DNA of 64,000 bases from Anaerolineae bacterium (GTDB lineage Bacteria; Chloroflexota; Anaerolineae; Aggregatilineales; Phototrophicaceae). The notes below the pieces were generated by a model. That model was not told where the DNA came from and did no database searches. It was given only the letters and a program-made list of their open reading frames with translations. Both the position numbers and the translations under genes were made by a program. Location of the stretch: positions 1 to 64,000 of the forward strand of contig JAHDWN010000018.1 in NCBI GenBank assembly GCA_023382675.1, read 5' to 3'. Positions 16,929 through 25,717 of this stretch are shown in pieces (positions within the stretch are counted from its first letter, which is position 1; each line of letters opens with the position of its first letter).

Positions 16929-19163
16929 TCATAAGACGCCGATCCCCACAGCGCGCAGCCTGGCGACGACCTTCTCCGGGATCAACGGCAGATCGTGGAA
17001 CCAGATACCCGTCGCATCGCGCACGGCAGCGACGATGGCGGGCGCGACTGGGATGAACGGCATCTCGGCCATCCCGCGCGCGCCCCACGGCCCAATCGGA
17101 TCGGCATATTCGAGGATGATGGACTTGACCTCGAGCGGCACGTCGAGCACCGTCGGGATCAGATAGGTCGAGAGGTACGGGTTGAGGATGCGCCCATCCT
17201 TCGAGATCAGGTGCTCCATGATCGTGTAGCCAAGCGCCTGGACGACCGCGCCCTCGATCTGCCCCTGCACGAGCTGCGGGTTGATCGCGCGGCCAACGTC
17301 GTTGGCGCTGATCACGCGCACGACCTGGATGTGACCCGTCTCGACATCGACCAGGACTTCCGCCGCCTGCGCCACGTAGCCATAGGCGAAGTTCGGCTCG
17401 CTCCTGCCCGTCTCCGGGTCGTAGGGCGTCGTCTTCGGCGGGCGATACTGGTAGGTGGCGATAGCGGGGCGCTCCTCGTTCTTCCACTGCGCCAGCGCGC
17501 GTTCCGCCGCGCCCTTGATCGCGTTGCCGGCCATGAACGTCAGCCGCGAGGCGCTCGCGCTGCCGGACGTTTTCGTCTCGGCGGTGTCGTGGCCGATCAA
17601 CTCGACCTTCTCGACCGGCACGCCCGCGCCCTCCGCTGCCATCTGCACCATGACCGTGTGCGTGCCCTGGCCGACTTCCGCGCCCGCGTGGCGCACGACC
17701 ACACGCTCGATCTCCGCGTTGCCGTGGATCTCGACCGTCGCCCAACTCTGCTCCGGGAAGCCGAAGCTGAAGCCGACGTTCTTGAAACCGCAGGCGAAAC
17801 CGATGCCCCGGCGCAGATGTGGCGGCAGATCGCCCCCGTGCGCGGATGGCGCGATCCAGTGGCCAACGTCGTTGGTCCAGCCGCTTTCATGCGCACACGC
17901 CTCGATCACGCGATCCATGCTGACGCCTGCGGGCAGCGGCGTGCCGACCGAGAGATAGCTGCCCTCGTGGACGCAGTTCTTGAGCCGGAGCGCCACCGGG
18001 TCGATGCCGAGCTTCTCCGCCAGTTGGTTCATCAGCGTTTCGGCGGCGAAGCAGGCCTGCGGCGCGCCGAAGCCGCGAAAGGCGCCGGTCGGGATGTTGT
18101 TGGTGACGACGCCGTAGGTATCGGTGTGGACGTTCTCGCACTCGTAGGGGCCGGTGATCATCAGGTTGGCGTTGCCGAGGACTTTGCTCGTCGTGTAGTT
18201 GTAGGCTCCCGCGTCGCCGATGACCTCGCCGTGCATGGCCGTGATTGTGCCGTCTTTGCGCGCGCCCCACTTGAGCTTGATGTAGACCGGATGGCGCTTG
18301 TGGTGATACTGGATCGATTCCTCGCGGCTCCAGACGATCTTGACCGGGCGGTGCAGCTTCCAGGCAGCCAGCGCCAGGATGATCTGCACGCTCATGTCTT
18401 CACGCCCGCCGAACGCACCGCCGATGGCCGGGTAGATGACGCGCACCTGCTCCGGCGGCAGATCGAGCGCGTGGCAGATTAGCTCCTGATCCTCGTGCGC
18501 CCACTGCCCGGCGACAACGACCGTTACGCGCCCCTGCTCGTCGATGTAACTGATCCCGGCCTCCGGTTGGAGAAAGGCGTGTTCCTGGTAACCGGTGCTG
18601 AACGCGCCCTCGACGACCACGTCCGCCGCCGCCCAGCCCGCCGCCATATCGCCCTTGCGAATGCGGAAGTGGCAGAGCGTGTTTTTGGGATAGCGTTCGT
18701 GAAGCTGCGGCGCGCCGGATTCCATCGCCTCGTGCGCTTCAAATACCGGCGGCAGGTCTTCATACTCGATCTCGATCAGCCGGGCGGCCTGGGCAGCCAG
18801 CGCCTCGCTTTCGGCGACGACGAGCGCGACCATGTCCATGTAGCAGCGGACGACATCCGCGCCCGGCATCGGGCTGCCAGGGCCGCACAGCACCGGCTGA
18901 TCCTTTGTGACCAGCCCGTATTCGTTGACGGGCACGTCCGCCGCCGTGAACACGCCGTGGACGCCGGGCAGTGCCACGGCCTTGCTCGTGTCGATGTGCA
19001 GCACGCGCGCATGTGCCCGGTCACTGAAGCGGATCTTCATCCACAACTGGCCGTCCATCTCGAAGTCGCCGGGGTAGGGCGTCTCGCCGGTGACCTTCCC
19101 GTGCGCGTCGATGCGGTGCATGTTCTGCCCGATGGCGATGGTGCGTGATTTTTCCTCAGCCAC
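16929..19163 (-). CDS. Xanthine dehydrogenase-family molybdopterin-binding subunit
   Basis: About 745 residues, the full length of the large subunit of molybdenum hydroxylases. Features are IGQNMHRIDAHGKVTGETPY at the N terminus, GGAFGGRED (molybdopterin contact), NIPTGAFRGFGAPQ, and the active-site Glu in GPWGARGMAEMPF (about residue 700). It hydroxylates a heterocycle or similar substrate; the identity is not visible. The GTG at 19163 has GAGGA nine bases upstream and is preferred to an ATG at 19184 without a site. The FAD and 2Fe-2S subunits are not adjacent, which is unusual, so they must be elsewhere. With yqeB downstream this is probably a selenium-dependent enzyme. Confidence 0.92.
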   Translation of the reverse strand: MAEEKSRTIAIGQNMHRIDAHGKVTGETPYPGDFEMDGQLWMKIRFSDRAHARVLHIDTSKAVALPGVHGVFTAADVPVNEYGLVTKDQPVLCGPGSPMPGADVVRCYMDMVALVVAESEALAAQAARLIEIEYEDLPPVFEAHEAMESGAPQLHERYPKNTLCHFRIRKGDMAAGWAAADVVVEGAFSTGYQEHAFLQPEAGISYIDEQGRVTVVVAGQWAHEDQELICHALDLPPEQVRVIYPAIGGAFGGREDMSVQIILALAAWKLHRPVKIVWSREESIQYHHKRHPVYIKLKWGARKDGTITAMHGEVIGDAGAYNYTTSKVLGNANLMITGPYECENVHTDTYGVVTNNIPTGAFRGFGAPQACFAAETLMNQLAEKLGIDPVALRLKNCVHEGSYLSVGTPLPAGVSMDRVIEACAHESGWTNDVGHWIAPSAHGGDLPPHLRRGIGFACGFKNVGFSFGFPEQSWATVEIHGNAEIERVVVRHAGAEVGQGTHTVMVQMAAEGAGVPVEKVELIGHDTAETKTSGSASASRLTFMAGNAIKGAAERALAQWKNEERPAIATYQYRPPKTTPYDPETGRSEPNFAYGYVAQAAEVLVDVETGHIQVVRVISANDVGRAINPQLVQGQIEGAVVQALGYTIMEHLISKDGRILNPYLSTYLIPTVLDVPLEVKSIILEYADPIGPWGARGMAEMPFIPVAPAIVAAVRDATGIWFHDLPLIPEKVVARLRAVGIGVL

Positions 19164-19318
19164 GATGACGATCCTCGATAGCATGTCTTTGGCAGGGCGG
19201 CAAGGCGTGAGAGCGAATTCGCTTTTATATGCGCCGCCACGTGCGGGAGATTTTAACGCCGGGCGGGGGAGGAGTGCCAGTGGATAGGCCGCGAATTTCG
19301 CTGCGCGCTTTCCTTAAT

Positions 19319-19693
19319 CTAGCTCAATGCATTCACGATTTCTTCGCGGGTTGTATCGTCCTGAATCTCGAAGGGAGTGAAGTTCACTAAAGTATCCACG
19401 ATGACAAGTTTGTATCGTAGAGGTATCAACTTGCGATACCAGATGGCTATCATTGCTGCATAGGTAATCGGTGCGCTGACAACTAACGAACGACGCTCTT
19501 CCGAGAAATCGCCGACTGCCAGATAGTCTTCAATCCAGACCGTCCAGCTTACGCCAGAAGATTTACCCTCGGAGTATAATTTTGCTTCGATGCCCGGCCA
19601 TCGTTTTTGGAGTTCGGCCATTACGTATTCAGACTTGAGAACAAACTCAAATGTCTGTATCTCTGACGGAATTATCATATATTCGACGCTCAT
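19319..19693 (-). CDS. Hypothetical protein in AT-richer DNA
   Basis: A 124-residue frame starting at the ATG at 19693. It has no signal peptide, and the sequence alternates predicted beta strands and helices (EIQTFEFVLKSEYVMAELQKRWPG, WTVWIEDYLAVGDF). Base composition is visibly lower in GC than the neighbours and codons such as TTA, ATA and AGA appear, which suggests recent acquisition. Size and composition would fit an immunity-type or other accessory cytoplasmic protein, but no family is recognised. It is separated from its neighbours by short gaps on the same strand. Confidence 0.6.
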   Translation of the reverse strand: MSVEYMIIPSEIQTFEFVLKSEYVMAELQKRWPGIEAKLYSEGKSSGVSWTVWIEDYLAVGDFSEERRSLVVSAPITYAAMIAIWYRKLIPLRYKLVIVDTLVNFTPFEIQDDTTREEIVNALS

Positions 19694-19756
19694 CCATGCT
19701 CCTTGCGTCTTGAACCGTTTTGGCGAATACTTGGGTAATAGGTCAGATTCGCCTGA

Positions 19757-20917
19757 TCAGCGCCAGATGGTTTCGTAATTGCCTTTGAAGGGCTTGCCTT
19801 TGGCAAACCGATCCGGCGCGAACGGCGAAATGTCGACCGTTTTGGCTGCGCCGTCCACGATCAATTCCGCCATGCAGCGCCCGACGGCGGGCGCGGTTTT
19901 GAAGCCGGTTCCGCTGTGCCCACAATCCAGGTAGAAGCCGTCTGGCCCGTATGCACCGAGCAGCGGATGCTGATCCGGTGTGATGCCGTCGTAGCCGCCG
20001 TGCGCGCTGTGCAGCCCGCCCTGATCCATCACGGGCACGCGCAGGCAGATACGGTCAATCGCCCGTTCGACAAAGCCGGGCTTCGCATGATCGGTGTCGC
20101 TATCCGGGGATTCGCCCAGCGGATTGCCATCTTCAAGGCCGACCAGGGTCAGCCCGCCTTCCGGGCGGAAATACAGCTCTTTCGGGAAGTCAATCACCGT
20201 CGGATGCGAGGGGCCGACCTCAGCCGGGCGCGCGACAAACATGGTGTCGTGCCGCCAGGTGTCGTAGGGCACATCCAGCCCGACCATCTGGTTGATCTGG
20301 CCCGCCCAGGCCCCCGCCGCGTTGACCACCACCGGCGCGGAGAAGCTGCCCTGCGTGGTGTCGACGCCGTCAACCTTTCCGCCCGTGACGCGAATGCCGG
20401 TCACGGCAGTGCCCTGCACAAGCCGCACGCCGCGTTCGCGGGCGGCTGCCATCAGCGCGCTCGCCGTATCACTCGGCATGGCGTAGCCGGATTCCGGCTC
20501 GTAGGCGGCCACGTCGAAATCCTCGGCGGCGAAAGAGGGGGCGAGCCGTTTGACATCGTCCGCCGTGATCACCAGCGACGGGATGCCGATGCGCTGGTGC
20601 ATGGCGACGTTGGCGCGCAGCTTGTCCTGCTGATCTCTGGCGACGATCTGGATAAAGCCGGTGCGCGTGAACCCGCAGTCACCGCCGACTCTGTCTTCCC
20701 AATTGGTGAAATACTTGAACGACTCCCACGCCAGCCGCGAGTCGACCTCGTTGTCGTAGTGCATCCGGACGAGGCCGCTCGAACGTCCGGTCGCGCCTGC
20801 GCCGACAAACCGTTTTTCGAGCACAATCACGTCCAGGCCGCGCTGCGCCAGATGAAAGGCCAGGCTGGCCCCCTGAACTCCACCGCCAATGATGATGACA
20901 TCTGCCGTTTGCGACAT
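19757..20917 (-). CDS. DAO-family FAD-dependent oxidoreductase
   Basis: A 386-residue glycine/D-amino-acid/sarcosine oxidase-like flavoprotein. The N-terminal ADP-binding motif is VIIIGGGVQGASLAFHLAQRG with the terminal acid in VIVLEK; the C-terminal FAD-binding part is GGYDGITPDQHPLLGAYG followed by YLDCGHSGTGFKTAPAVGR. It oxidises an amine or N-methyl amino acid with FAD as electron carrier; it could pass electrons to O2 or another acceptor. The substrate is not evident. The ATG at 20917 begins MSQTADVIIIGGG. It appears monocistronic. Confidence 0.92.
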   Translation of the reverse strand: MSQTADVIIIGGGVQGASLAFHLAQRGLDVIVLEKRFVGAGATGRSSGLVRMHYDNEVDSRLAWESFKYFTNWEDRVGGDCGFTRTGFIQIVARDQQDKLRANVAMHQRIGIPSLVITADDVKRLAPSFAAEDFDVAAYEPESGYAMPSDTASALMAAARERGVRLVQGTAVTGIRVTGGKVDGVDTTQGSFSAPVVVNAAGAWAGQINQMVGLDVPYDTWRHDTMFVARPAEVGPSHPTVIDFPKELYFRPEGGLTLVGLEDGNPLGESPDSDTDHAKPGFVERAIDRICLRVPVMDQGGLHSAHGGYDGITPDQHPLLGAYGPDGFYLDCGHSGTGFKTAPAVGRCMAELIVDGAAKTVDISPFAPDRFAKGKPFKGNYETIWR

Positions 20918-21045
20918 GAGCGCCTGCCTTCACGTGAGAAAGAGTGCGGATTTGCGCGTCAAGCATAACGCCGTTTACGTAGATAGGCGACAGATGGCGC
21001 TTGTAGCACGTTGGCAGATTAGCGGATTAGCCTCCGCTTGCCCGC

Positions 21046-21213
21046 GCCGACCAGTCAACTGGTCGGCTAAAGGTAATCAAGCGTGCTGAAGACGCTCTGT
21101 AGCACCGATCAAAGGCAACGAGATTTCATTGGCTTGGTGATCTAATGGCCTCACAATTGTGTCAGCCTCTTTAGCAGGCTTGAATTTGCCCAGCCGACGG
21201 GTTGACCCGTCGG
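21046..21213. repeat. Multi-hairpin intergenic repeat, locus 2 (symmetrical)
   Basis: Most of the 377-bp gap 20918-21294 is a symmetrical array. It runs GCCGACCAGT-CA-ACTGGTCGGC (21046-21067), a 12-nt linker, AGCGT-GCTGAAG-ACGCT (21080-21096), a spacer with the palindrome CACAATTGTG, inverted AGCCT-CTTTAGC-AGGCT (21164-21180), a 13-nt linker, and inverted CCGACGGGT-TG-ACCCGTCGG (21194-21213). Outer and inner hairpins are mirror copies with different but self-complementary arms. Confidence 0.75.
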
Positions 21214-21241
21214 TGATGGTTTGCGGCCAGACGCGCACAGC

Positions 21242-21269
21242 AAAACAGACGCCGCGAAGGGCGTCTGTT
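21242..21269 (-). terminator. Rho-independent terminator of the small membrane protein gene
   Basis: AACAGACGCC (21244-21253) and GGCGTCTGTT (21260-21269) form a perfect 10-bp stem with a 6-nt loop; on the minus strand it is followed by TTGCTG, and together with the stem end gives a run of four T. It lies 26 nt after the stop of the 21295-21513 gene. Confidence 0.75.
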
Positions 21270-21294
21270 CATGCAGACTGGCGTGTGGTCGCGG

Positions 21295-21513
21295 TTAAAT
21301 ACGGAAGCGCCCGGTGGCGATCAGTAACGCCAGGCCGAGGACAACCACGTTGAGAAAGAGGAAAATCGACAGAAACATGCGCTCGATGGCCGTCATGCCG
21401 AGGAAACGTTTTTCCACCTTGACGGGCGTATCGAAGGCCAAGCCCGGATCGTCGTCAAAATCATAATCATCTTCTTCATCAAAACGACGCAGTGCGTCAA
21501 GATCATCCGTCAT
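21295..21513 (-). CDS. Small single-pass membrane protein, acidic N terminus
   Basis: 72 residues: an acidic, probably disordered N-terminal half (MTDDLDALRRFDEEDDYDFD), a basic stretch VKVEKRF, one hydrophobic segment (about residues 44-66, MFLSIFLFLNVVVLGLALLIA) and a short GRFRI tail. It is a predicted one-pass inner membrane protein with the long end likely cytoplasmic. A rho-independent terminator follows, which supports a real gene. It is divergent to the MscS channel gene. Function unknown. Confidence 0.65.
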   Translation of the reverse strand: MTDDLDALRRFDEEDDYDFDDDPGLAFDTPVKVEKRFLGMTAIERMFLSIFLFLNVVVLGLALLIATGRFRI

Positions 21514-21665
21514 CAGTGCCTCCCTCGTGCCGTCGCTGCTAGGCTGCCCCTATTGTAGCATAGGGATTTGCGCAGGAGCACAATTCGTCCAACTGTTTGC
21601 GCCTGCCAAGTTGGGGTAGCATCAACAGCATATTCGTGATCGCAGACGAGGGAGTAGACCCAAAC

Positions 21666-22490
21666 ATGCTCCAGGCAGAAGCTGAGCACGTCGGCAGCAT
21701 TTTGCGGCTGTACGTGCTGCCGATCCTTGCATTTTATCTCGCCGCGTATGGCGTCCAGCGCATCTCGCGTACGATTGCGCGCAGCCTGCGCCCGCTTGGC
21801 GACTGGGCGATGAGCGGCAACCCACGCCGCGTCGAGCGCCAGCGCACCCTCCAGGCGCTGATCGCCAGCGCGATCAGCATCGCGGCTTATATCACGGCGA
21901 CGCTTTTTTCGCTCAGTCTGTTTGTCAGTCTGGACTCGCTGATCTGGGTGGTCGGTTTGTTCAGCGCGGCCTTTGGCCTGGGGGCGCGCCCGTTCATCAG
22001 CGATTATCTGACCGGCATTACCTTTATCTTCGAAGATTCATTCGACGTAGGTGACAAAATCGAGATCCCGGCATCGCCGAAATCGGTCGAAGGTGTTGTC
22101 GAAGCGGTCACGCTGCGCACGACACGGATTCGCGGCATGGACGGCGAACTCTACACGATCCCGAACGGCGACATCCGCCTGATGCGTAACTTCAGCCGGG
22201 GCAGCTATTCGATGACGACCGTCACCCTGACCATCCCCGCACCGGAGCTGAAACAGACTCTCACCCGGCTGGAGGATCTCGGCAATGAGGCGATGGCGCT
22301 GCTGCCCAACCTGCTCGAACCGTGGCAGGTGATCAGCAAATCCGGCGAGCTGGGCGAACGCGCCGAACTGACGATTCTGGCGAAGGCGCGTTTCGGCAAG
22401 GGCGCGGTCTTGCGCACCAACCTGCTGACCCTGCTGCAAGAGCGCCTGAGTGATGCGGCGGTCGAACCCGACGCAGCGCCGGGTGAGTAG
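21666..22490 (+). CDS. Small-conductance mechanosensitive channel (MscS family)
   Basis: About 274 residues with three membrane segments. The pore helix and following beta domain read VVGLFSAAFGLGARPFISDYLTGITFIFED then SFDVGDKIEI and VVEAVTLRTTRIRGMDGELYTIPNGDI, which are diagnostic for MscS. It opens under membrane tension to release solutes on hypo-osmotic shock. The ATG at 21666 with GAGGGAG about 12 nt upstream was chosen; a longer frame from 21597 lacks a site. It may share a control region with the divergent small membrane protein. Confidence 0.92.
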   Translation: MLQAEAEHVGSILRLYVLPILAFYLAAYGVQRISRTIARSLRPLGDWAMSGNPRRVERQRTLQALIASAISIAAYITATLFSLSLFVSLDSLIWVVGLFSAAFGLGARPFISDYLTGITFIFEDSFDVGDKIEIPASPKSVEGVVEAVTLRTTRIRGMDGELYTIPNGDIRLMRNFSRGSYSMTTVTLTIPAPELKQTLTRLEDLGNEAMALLPNLLEPWQVISKSGELGERAELTILAKARFGKGAVLRTNLLTLLQERLSDAAVEPDAAPGE

Positions 22491-22544
22491 GCGCAGATTC
22501 CATACTGCGTTGATGCAGGCTAGCGTGCCTCAAGGTCGACTCAA

Positions 22545-23585
22545 TTATTGCGGTCGCCAACGGTAATCTTGAAAGCGATACGGCGACTCAACTAAGACGC
22601 GCTCACTGGTCCAGGCAAGATCGTAGGCGATGAGCAGCGTCTGCCCATCCGCCCGCTCGCGCATGTAGATCAGGCGTGCGCCATCCGGTGACCAGATGGG
22701 GTACTCGCCATCGAGCATGGCTTCGACGCGCGCCGCTTCCACATCGAAGATCGTGATCGCGCCGTTGGGCACGCCGAACGCGACGTGGCGCGCGTCCGGC
22801 GACCACGTCAGCCCTTCGACAGCCCAGGCGGTGACGCTATCCGGGATGACATCGAGCCAGGTGATCGCGCCTGTCGCCCGGTCGATGCGCGCGAACTGCT
22901 TGCGCTGCTCCGCCGCGCCGAAAAAGAGCAGCTGCGTGCTGTCCGGCGACCAGGCGAAAGGAAACGCGAAGATCGACGCGCCGTCATCCAGCGTGAGTTG
23001 GCGCGTGAAATGCCGCGACTCGGCGCTGGCGAGATCGAAGATGTAGGCGTCGCGCCGCCCGTTCAGGCCGCTGGTATAGGCCAGCCGGGCGCTGTCCGGC
23101 GACCAGGCGAAACTGCCCATGACGTAGCCAGGCGCGGACACCGGGATGGTGAAGGCGCGACTGCCGCTGGCGGCGTCGAGGACATAGACGCGGCTGAGAT
23201 CGGCATAGGCGGCGTAACGGCCATCCGCCGAGAGCTGGAGTGCCCCCGTCAGCAGGCCGGGCTGGAGCAACTGCGGATCGCGCCCGTAGGCATCGCTGCG
23301 ATAAATGCCCGCCGTGAACTGGTCGCGGGCGGCGAAACCGGGCGTGAGCGCGAACACCATCTGTTCGGCGCTCGGCAGCCAGTTGGGCGAGGCGGTGATG
23401 ACGTGGCGGTCGGGCATGAGCACCTGGACGCTGCCGGTGCGCATGTCGAGCAGGTGGACGCCGCGCGGCGGCACGGTGAAGGCGATCTCATCCGGCGGGG
23501 GGAGCGCACCCAGCGCGACGGCAGCCCCGGCCAGCAGCGCCCAACCGCCGATGAGGAGCAGCACGAGTCGTCCATAGAAGCGCAT
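22545..23585 (-). CDS. Membrane-anchored TolB-like beta-propeller protein (second of pair)
   Basis: About 346 residues. A single N-terminal hydrophobic segment (RLVLLLIGGWALLAGAAVAL) is followed by repeated PD40-type blades with the motif WSPDSxxLxY (FAWSPDSARLAYTSG, FAWSPDSTQLLFFG, LTWSPDARHVAFGV, IWSPDGARLIYMR). These six- or seven-bladed propellers usually bind partners rather than catalyse. The ATG at 23585 lies two bases after the TGA of the preceding propeller gene, so the pair is translationally coupled. The in-frame extension to 23855 overlaps that gene and is not used. Confidence 0.82.
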   Translation of the reverse strand: MRFYGRLVLLLIGGWALLAGAAVALGALPPPDEIAFTVPPRGVHLLDMRTGSVQVLMPDRHVITASPNWLPSAEQMVFALTPGFAARDQFTAGIYRSDAYGRDPQLLQPGLLTGALQLSADGRYAAYADLSRVYVLDAASGSRAFTIPVSAPGYVMGSFAWSPDSARLAYTSGLNGRRDAYIFDLASAESRHFTRQLTLDDGASIFAFPFAWSPDSTQLLFFGAAEQRKQFARIDRATGAITWLDVIPDSVTAWAVEGLTWSPDARHVAFGVPNGAITIFDVEAARVEAMLDGEYPIWSPDGARLIYMRERADGQTLLIAYDLAWTSERVLVESPYRFQDYRWRPQ

Positions 23586-23587
23586 GA

Positions 23588-24436
23588 TCACGTTCGCCCC
23601 CTGACCGGCGGACGCCATGCCAGCGTGCGAATCACCGCGCGCGCGTGGACGAGTGTGACCTCGTGCCCATCCGCCAGATGATGCAGCACCAGCTCGTGCG
23701 GGTCGGTTGGACTGAGAAGGGCGATCCACTCGCCGTCTGGCGACCAGACGGGCGCGTAGCCAGCGGTGACGAAGGTTGAGATCTGCGTCCGCGTATCCAG
23801 CAGATAGATCCGTTTCAAATCGGAATAGGCCGCCTGTCTTCCATCCGGCGACCAACTGAAACTGTCGCCGGTCACGTCCGGCGTCATGCTGCCCGTCGCC
23901 AGATCGACCCGATAAACGTGGTAAGTCCCCTGCTCTTCTGTGCCGAGGATAGCCGCTTCACGACCATCCGGCGACAGCGCGAGTAGGTACGTCAGCACCT
24001 CGCCAAAGCTGTAGATACGCTGCCAATCCGTCATATCGTCGAGCGAAGCGCGGAACAGCGAGCGGCTATCGGTGAAATAGACGTGTACGGAGTCGGCGGC
24101 GAAGCGCATGTCGGCGCTTGCCCGCAGCGAGGGCGCTAATCGCTGCCAGCCGGGTTGGCGCGGACGATAGATCATCACGTTGTTGATCGCTGGCGGTTCG
24201 TATTCTTGGATCAGGAGCGCCGTGCCGTCGGGCGACCAGCCAAGCGCCCGTAGTTGGCTCCGCGTCGGCAGGTTGAGCGGCGCAATGCAGTGCGTGCGTA
24301 CATCGACCCGGTAGACGCGGTCGCCGCTGGTGAAGGCGATCTCGTCATCTGCCAACAGCCGCCCGACGAGCATCATCGCGCCGAGCAGCAGGGCGATGAT
24401 CAGATACAGCCGCAGGATGGCGCGCCGTCGCTGCAT
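23588..24436 (-). CDS. Membrane-anchored TolB-like beta-propeller protein (first of pair)
   Basis: 282 residues starting MQRRRAILRLYLIIALLLGA, an N-terminal signal-anchor, followed by DDEIAFTSGDRVYRVDVRT and PD40 blades (LGWSPDGTALLIQEY, LALSPDGREAAILG, FSWSPDGRQAAYSD, PVWSPDGEWIALLS). It has the same architecture as the next gene, so the two probably arose by tandem duplication. It begins six bases after the CPBP protease stop, making a three-gene operon. Extracytoplasmic location is inferred. Confidence 0.82.
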   Translation of the reverse strand: MQRRRAILRLYLIIALLLGAMMLVGRLLADDEIAFTSGDRVYRVDVRTHCIAPLNLPTRSQLRALGWSPDGTALLIQEYEPPAINNVMIYRPRQPGWQRLAPSLRASADMRFAADSVHVYFTDSRSLFRASLDDMTDWQRIYSFGEVLTYLLALSPDGREAAILGTEEQGTYHVYRVDLATGSMTPDVTGDSFSWSPDGRQAAYSDLKRIYLLDTRTQISTFVTAGYAPVWSPDGEWIALLSPTDPHELVLHHLADGHEVTLVHARAVIRTLAWRPPVRGRT

Positions 24437-24442
24437 TCCGGC

Positions 24443-25318
24443 TCAGTTCTCCGAGGCGAAGGCTTCTGGCGGCAGCGGTTCCGCGAATGGGCGCGGGCGC
24501 AGCCAGCGGAGCAGGGCGGGATAGGCAAACACGCCGAGCACGGCCAGCCCGTAGATCAGCAACGAGCCGCCGGAACCGGCCAGGATGGGTGCGGTGGTAA
24601 AGAGCGTCGTCGGCGCGTTGCCAAGCGCGTGGACGCCGACAACGATGAACAGGTTGTCGGTGTGCAGGTAGAGCAGCGTGAAGAGCACACCCCAGAGCGT
24701 CAGCAGGGCGAGATCGGCGGCGATCTCCTGCGCACCCAGGCCCATGTAGAGCCGGTTGGGGATGTGGATGAGGGCGAAGATCGCCTGCGAGATCAAGAGC
24801 GTCAGCACGAAGCGCAGCCAGGGGCGCTCGCCGCTGCCGTGGATACGCAGGTAGAGCTGCGGGAACAAGAAGCCGCGATAGGCCAGCTCCTCGAACAGGG
24901 CGTTGCCGAATACCTGCCCGATCAGTGCGCCGATGGCGATGCCCGATTGCCCGGATGCCAGCGTGGGCGCCAGCATGATTGTGCCGTGGGTTGCGGCTCC
25001 GGCGGCCATGTGGATCACCTGCGCGACCGCCCAGAGCGCGAGGGCCGCTGCGACCGCGATGCCCAGCTGCTGCGGCAACCAGCCGATGTCATAAGCCCGC
25101 AGCCGCCCGAACCTGAGATTGATACCCCAGACCAGGATCGCGGCCAGCGCCAGGTTGACGATCAGCGTGCCGTTGACGAGGCCGCCCGTCAGCGCCGCCA
25201 GCGGCTGAAATGCGCCGTTAGCGAACAGCAGCAGATTGACGACGGTGATGAGCACGGCATGGACGACGATGAACAACAGCAGTGTGCCCCGCCGGGCGCG
25301 TCTGATGGATGCGGTCAT
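24443..25318 (-). CDS. CPBP family intramembrane glutamic endopeptidase
   Basis: About 291 residues with eight or so membrane segments. The CAAX protease/bacteriocin-processing motifs are present: FEELAYRGFLFP (EExxxR), FALIHIPN (FxxxH) and VGVHALGN (HxxxN/B). Bacterial members cleave membrane-associated peptides or act in self-immunity; eukaryotic Rce1 trims prenylated proteins. The ATG at 25318 was chosen, with a GTG two codons upstream as alternative. It is first in an operon with two propeller proteins, which may present or scaffold its substrate (inference). Confidence 0.9.
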   Translation of the reverse strand: MTASIRRARRGTLLLFIVVHAVLITVVNLLLFANGAFQPLAALTGGLVNGTLIVNLALAAILVWGINLRFGRLRAYDIGWLPQQLGIAVAAALALWAVAQVIHMAAGAATHGTIMLAPTLASGQSGIAIGALIGQVFGNALFEELAYRGFLFPQLYLRIHGSGERPWLRFVLTLLISQAIFALIHIPNRLYMGLGAQEIAADLALLTLWGVLFTLLYLHTDNLFIVVGVHALGNAPTTLFTTAPILAGSGGSLLIYGLAVLGVFAYPALLRWLRPRPFAEPLPPEAFASEN

Positions 25319-25717
25319 AGCCACTCGGTAGCTGCATCATCACGCAGCGAATAAGAACGGTCGATCCTATCCAGCGCATCATGTGCCGGTCTCCCTAGTA
25401 TAGCCTTCGTCTGCGTTGAATGTGAGATAAAGATCGGGGGAAGGTGATGACGTGCGAGGTGATGAGGCATGAGGGATGAGTGATGCGTAATGCGTGATGA
25501 GTTTCGCCAGCTAGGAAGCGTGTATGCAGGTCATGGTGCGGGGAGGTGGTGATTGATGGAAGACGAGGCATGCCGATATTGCTGTAGGGGCGACCCGCCG
25601 GGTCGTCCAAACATCGCCTCGTCCAGACGATCATAACCGGCCAAAATTGCGCTGCGCGTTGTGGAGCAAAACGATGCTATAATCCGCACAAGTGAAGGAT
25701 TTCACAGGCGAGCAACC
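25319..25717. other. Gene-free interval with simple repeats, a hairpin and a -10 element
   Basis: This 399-bp gap lies between divergent genes. It holds a purine-rich, ATGCG/GATGAG-type degenerate repeat at about 25440-25500, a palindrome CGACCC-GCC-GGGTCG (25591-25605) of a kind common between genes in such genomes, and an extended -10 TGCTATAAT at 25675-25683 that probably drives the downstream gene. I see no RNA gene. Confidence 0.5.

Noticed and set aside
16995-18482. A 495-codon frame opposite the molybdopterin subunit
   Set aside because: Antisense shadow; the minus strand carries the conserved active-site and cofactor motifs.
25430-25520. Possible CRISPR or tRNA in the ATGCG/GATGAG-rich gap
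   Set aside because: The repeats are degenerate and short with no spacers, and no cloverleaf or GTTCRA arm is present.
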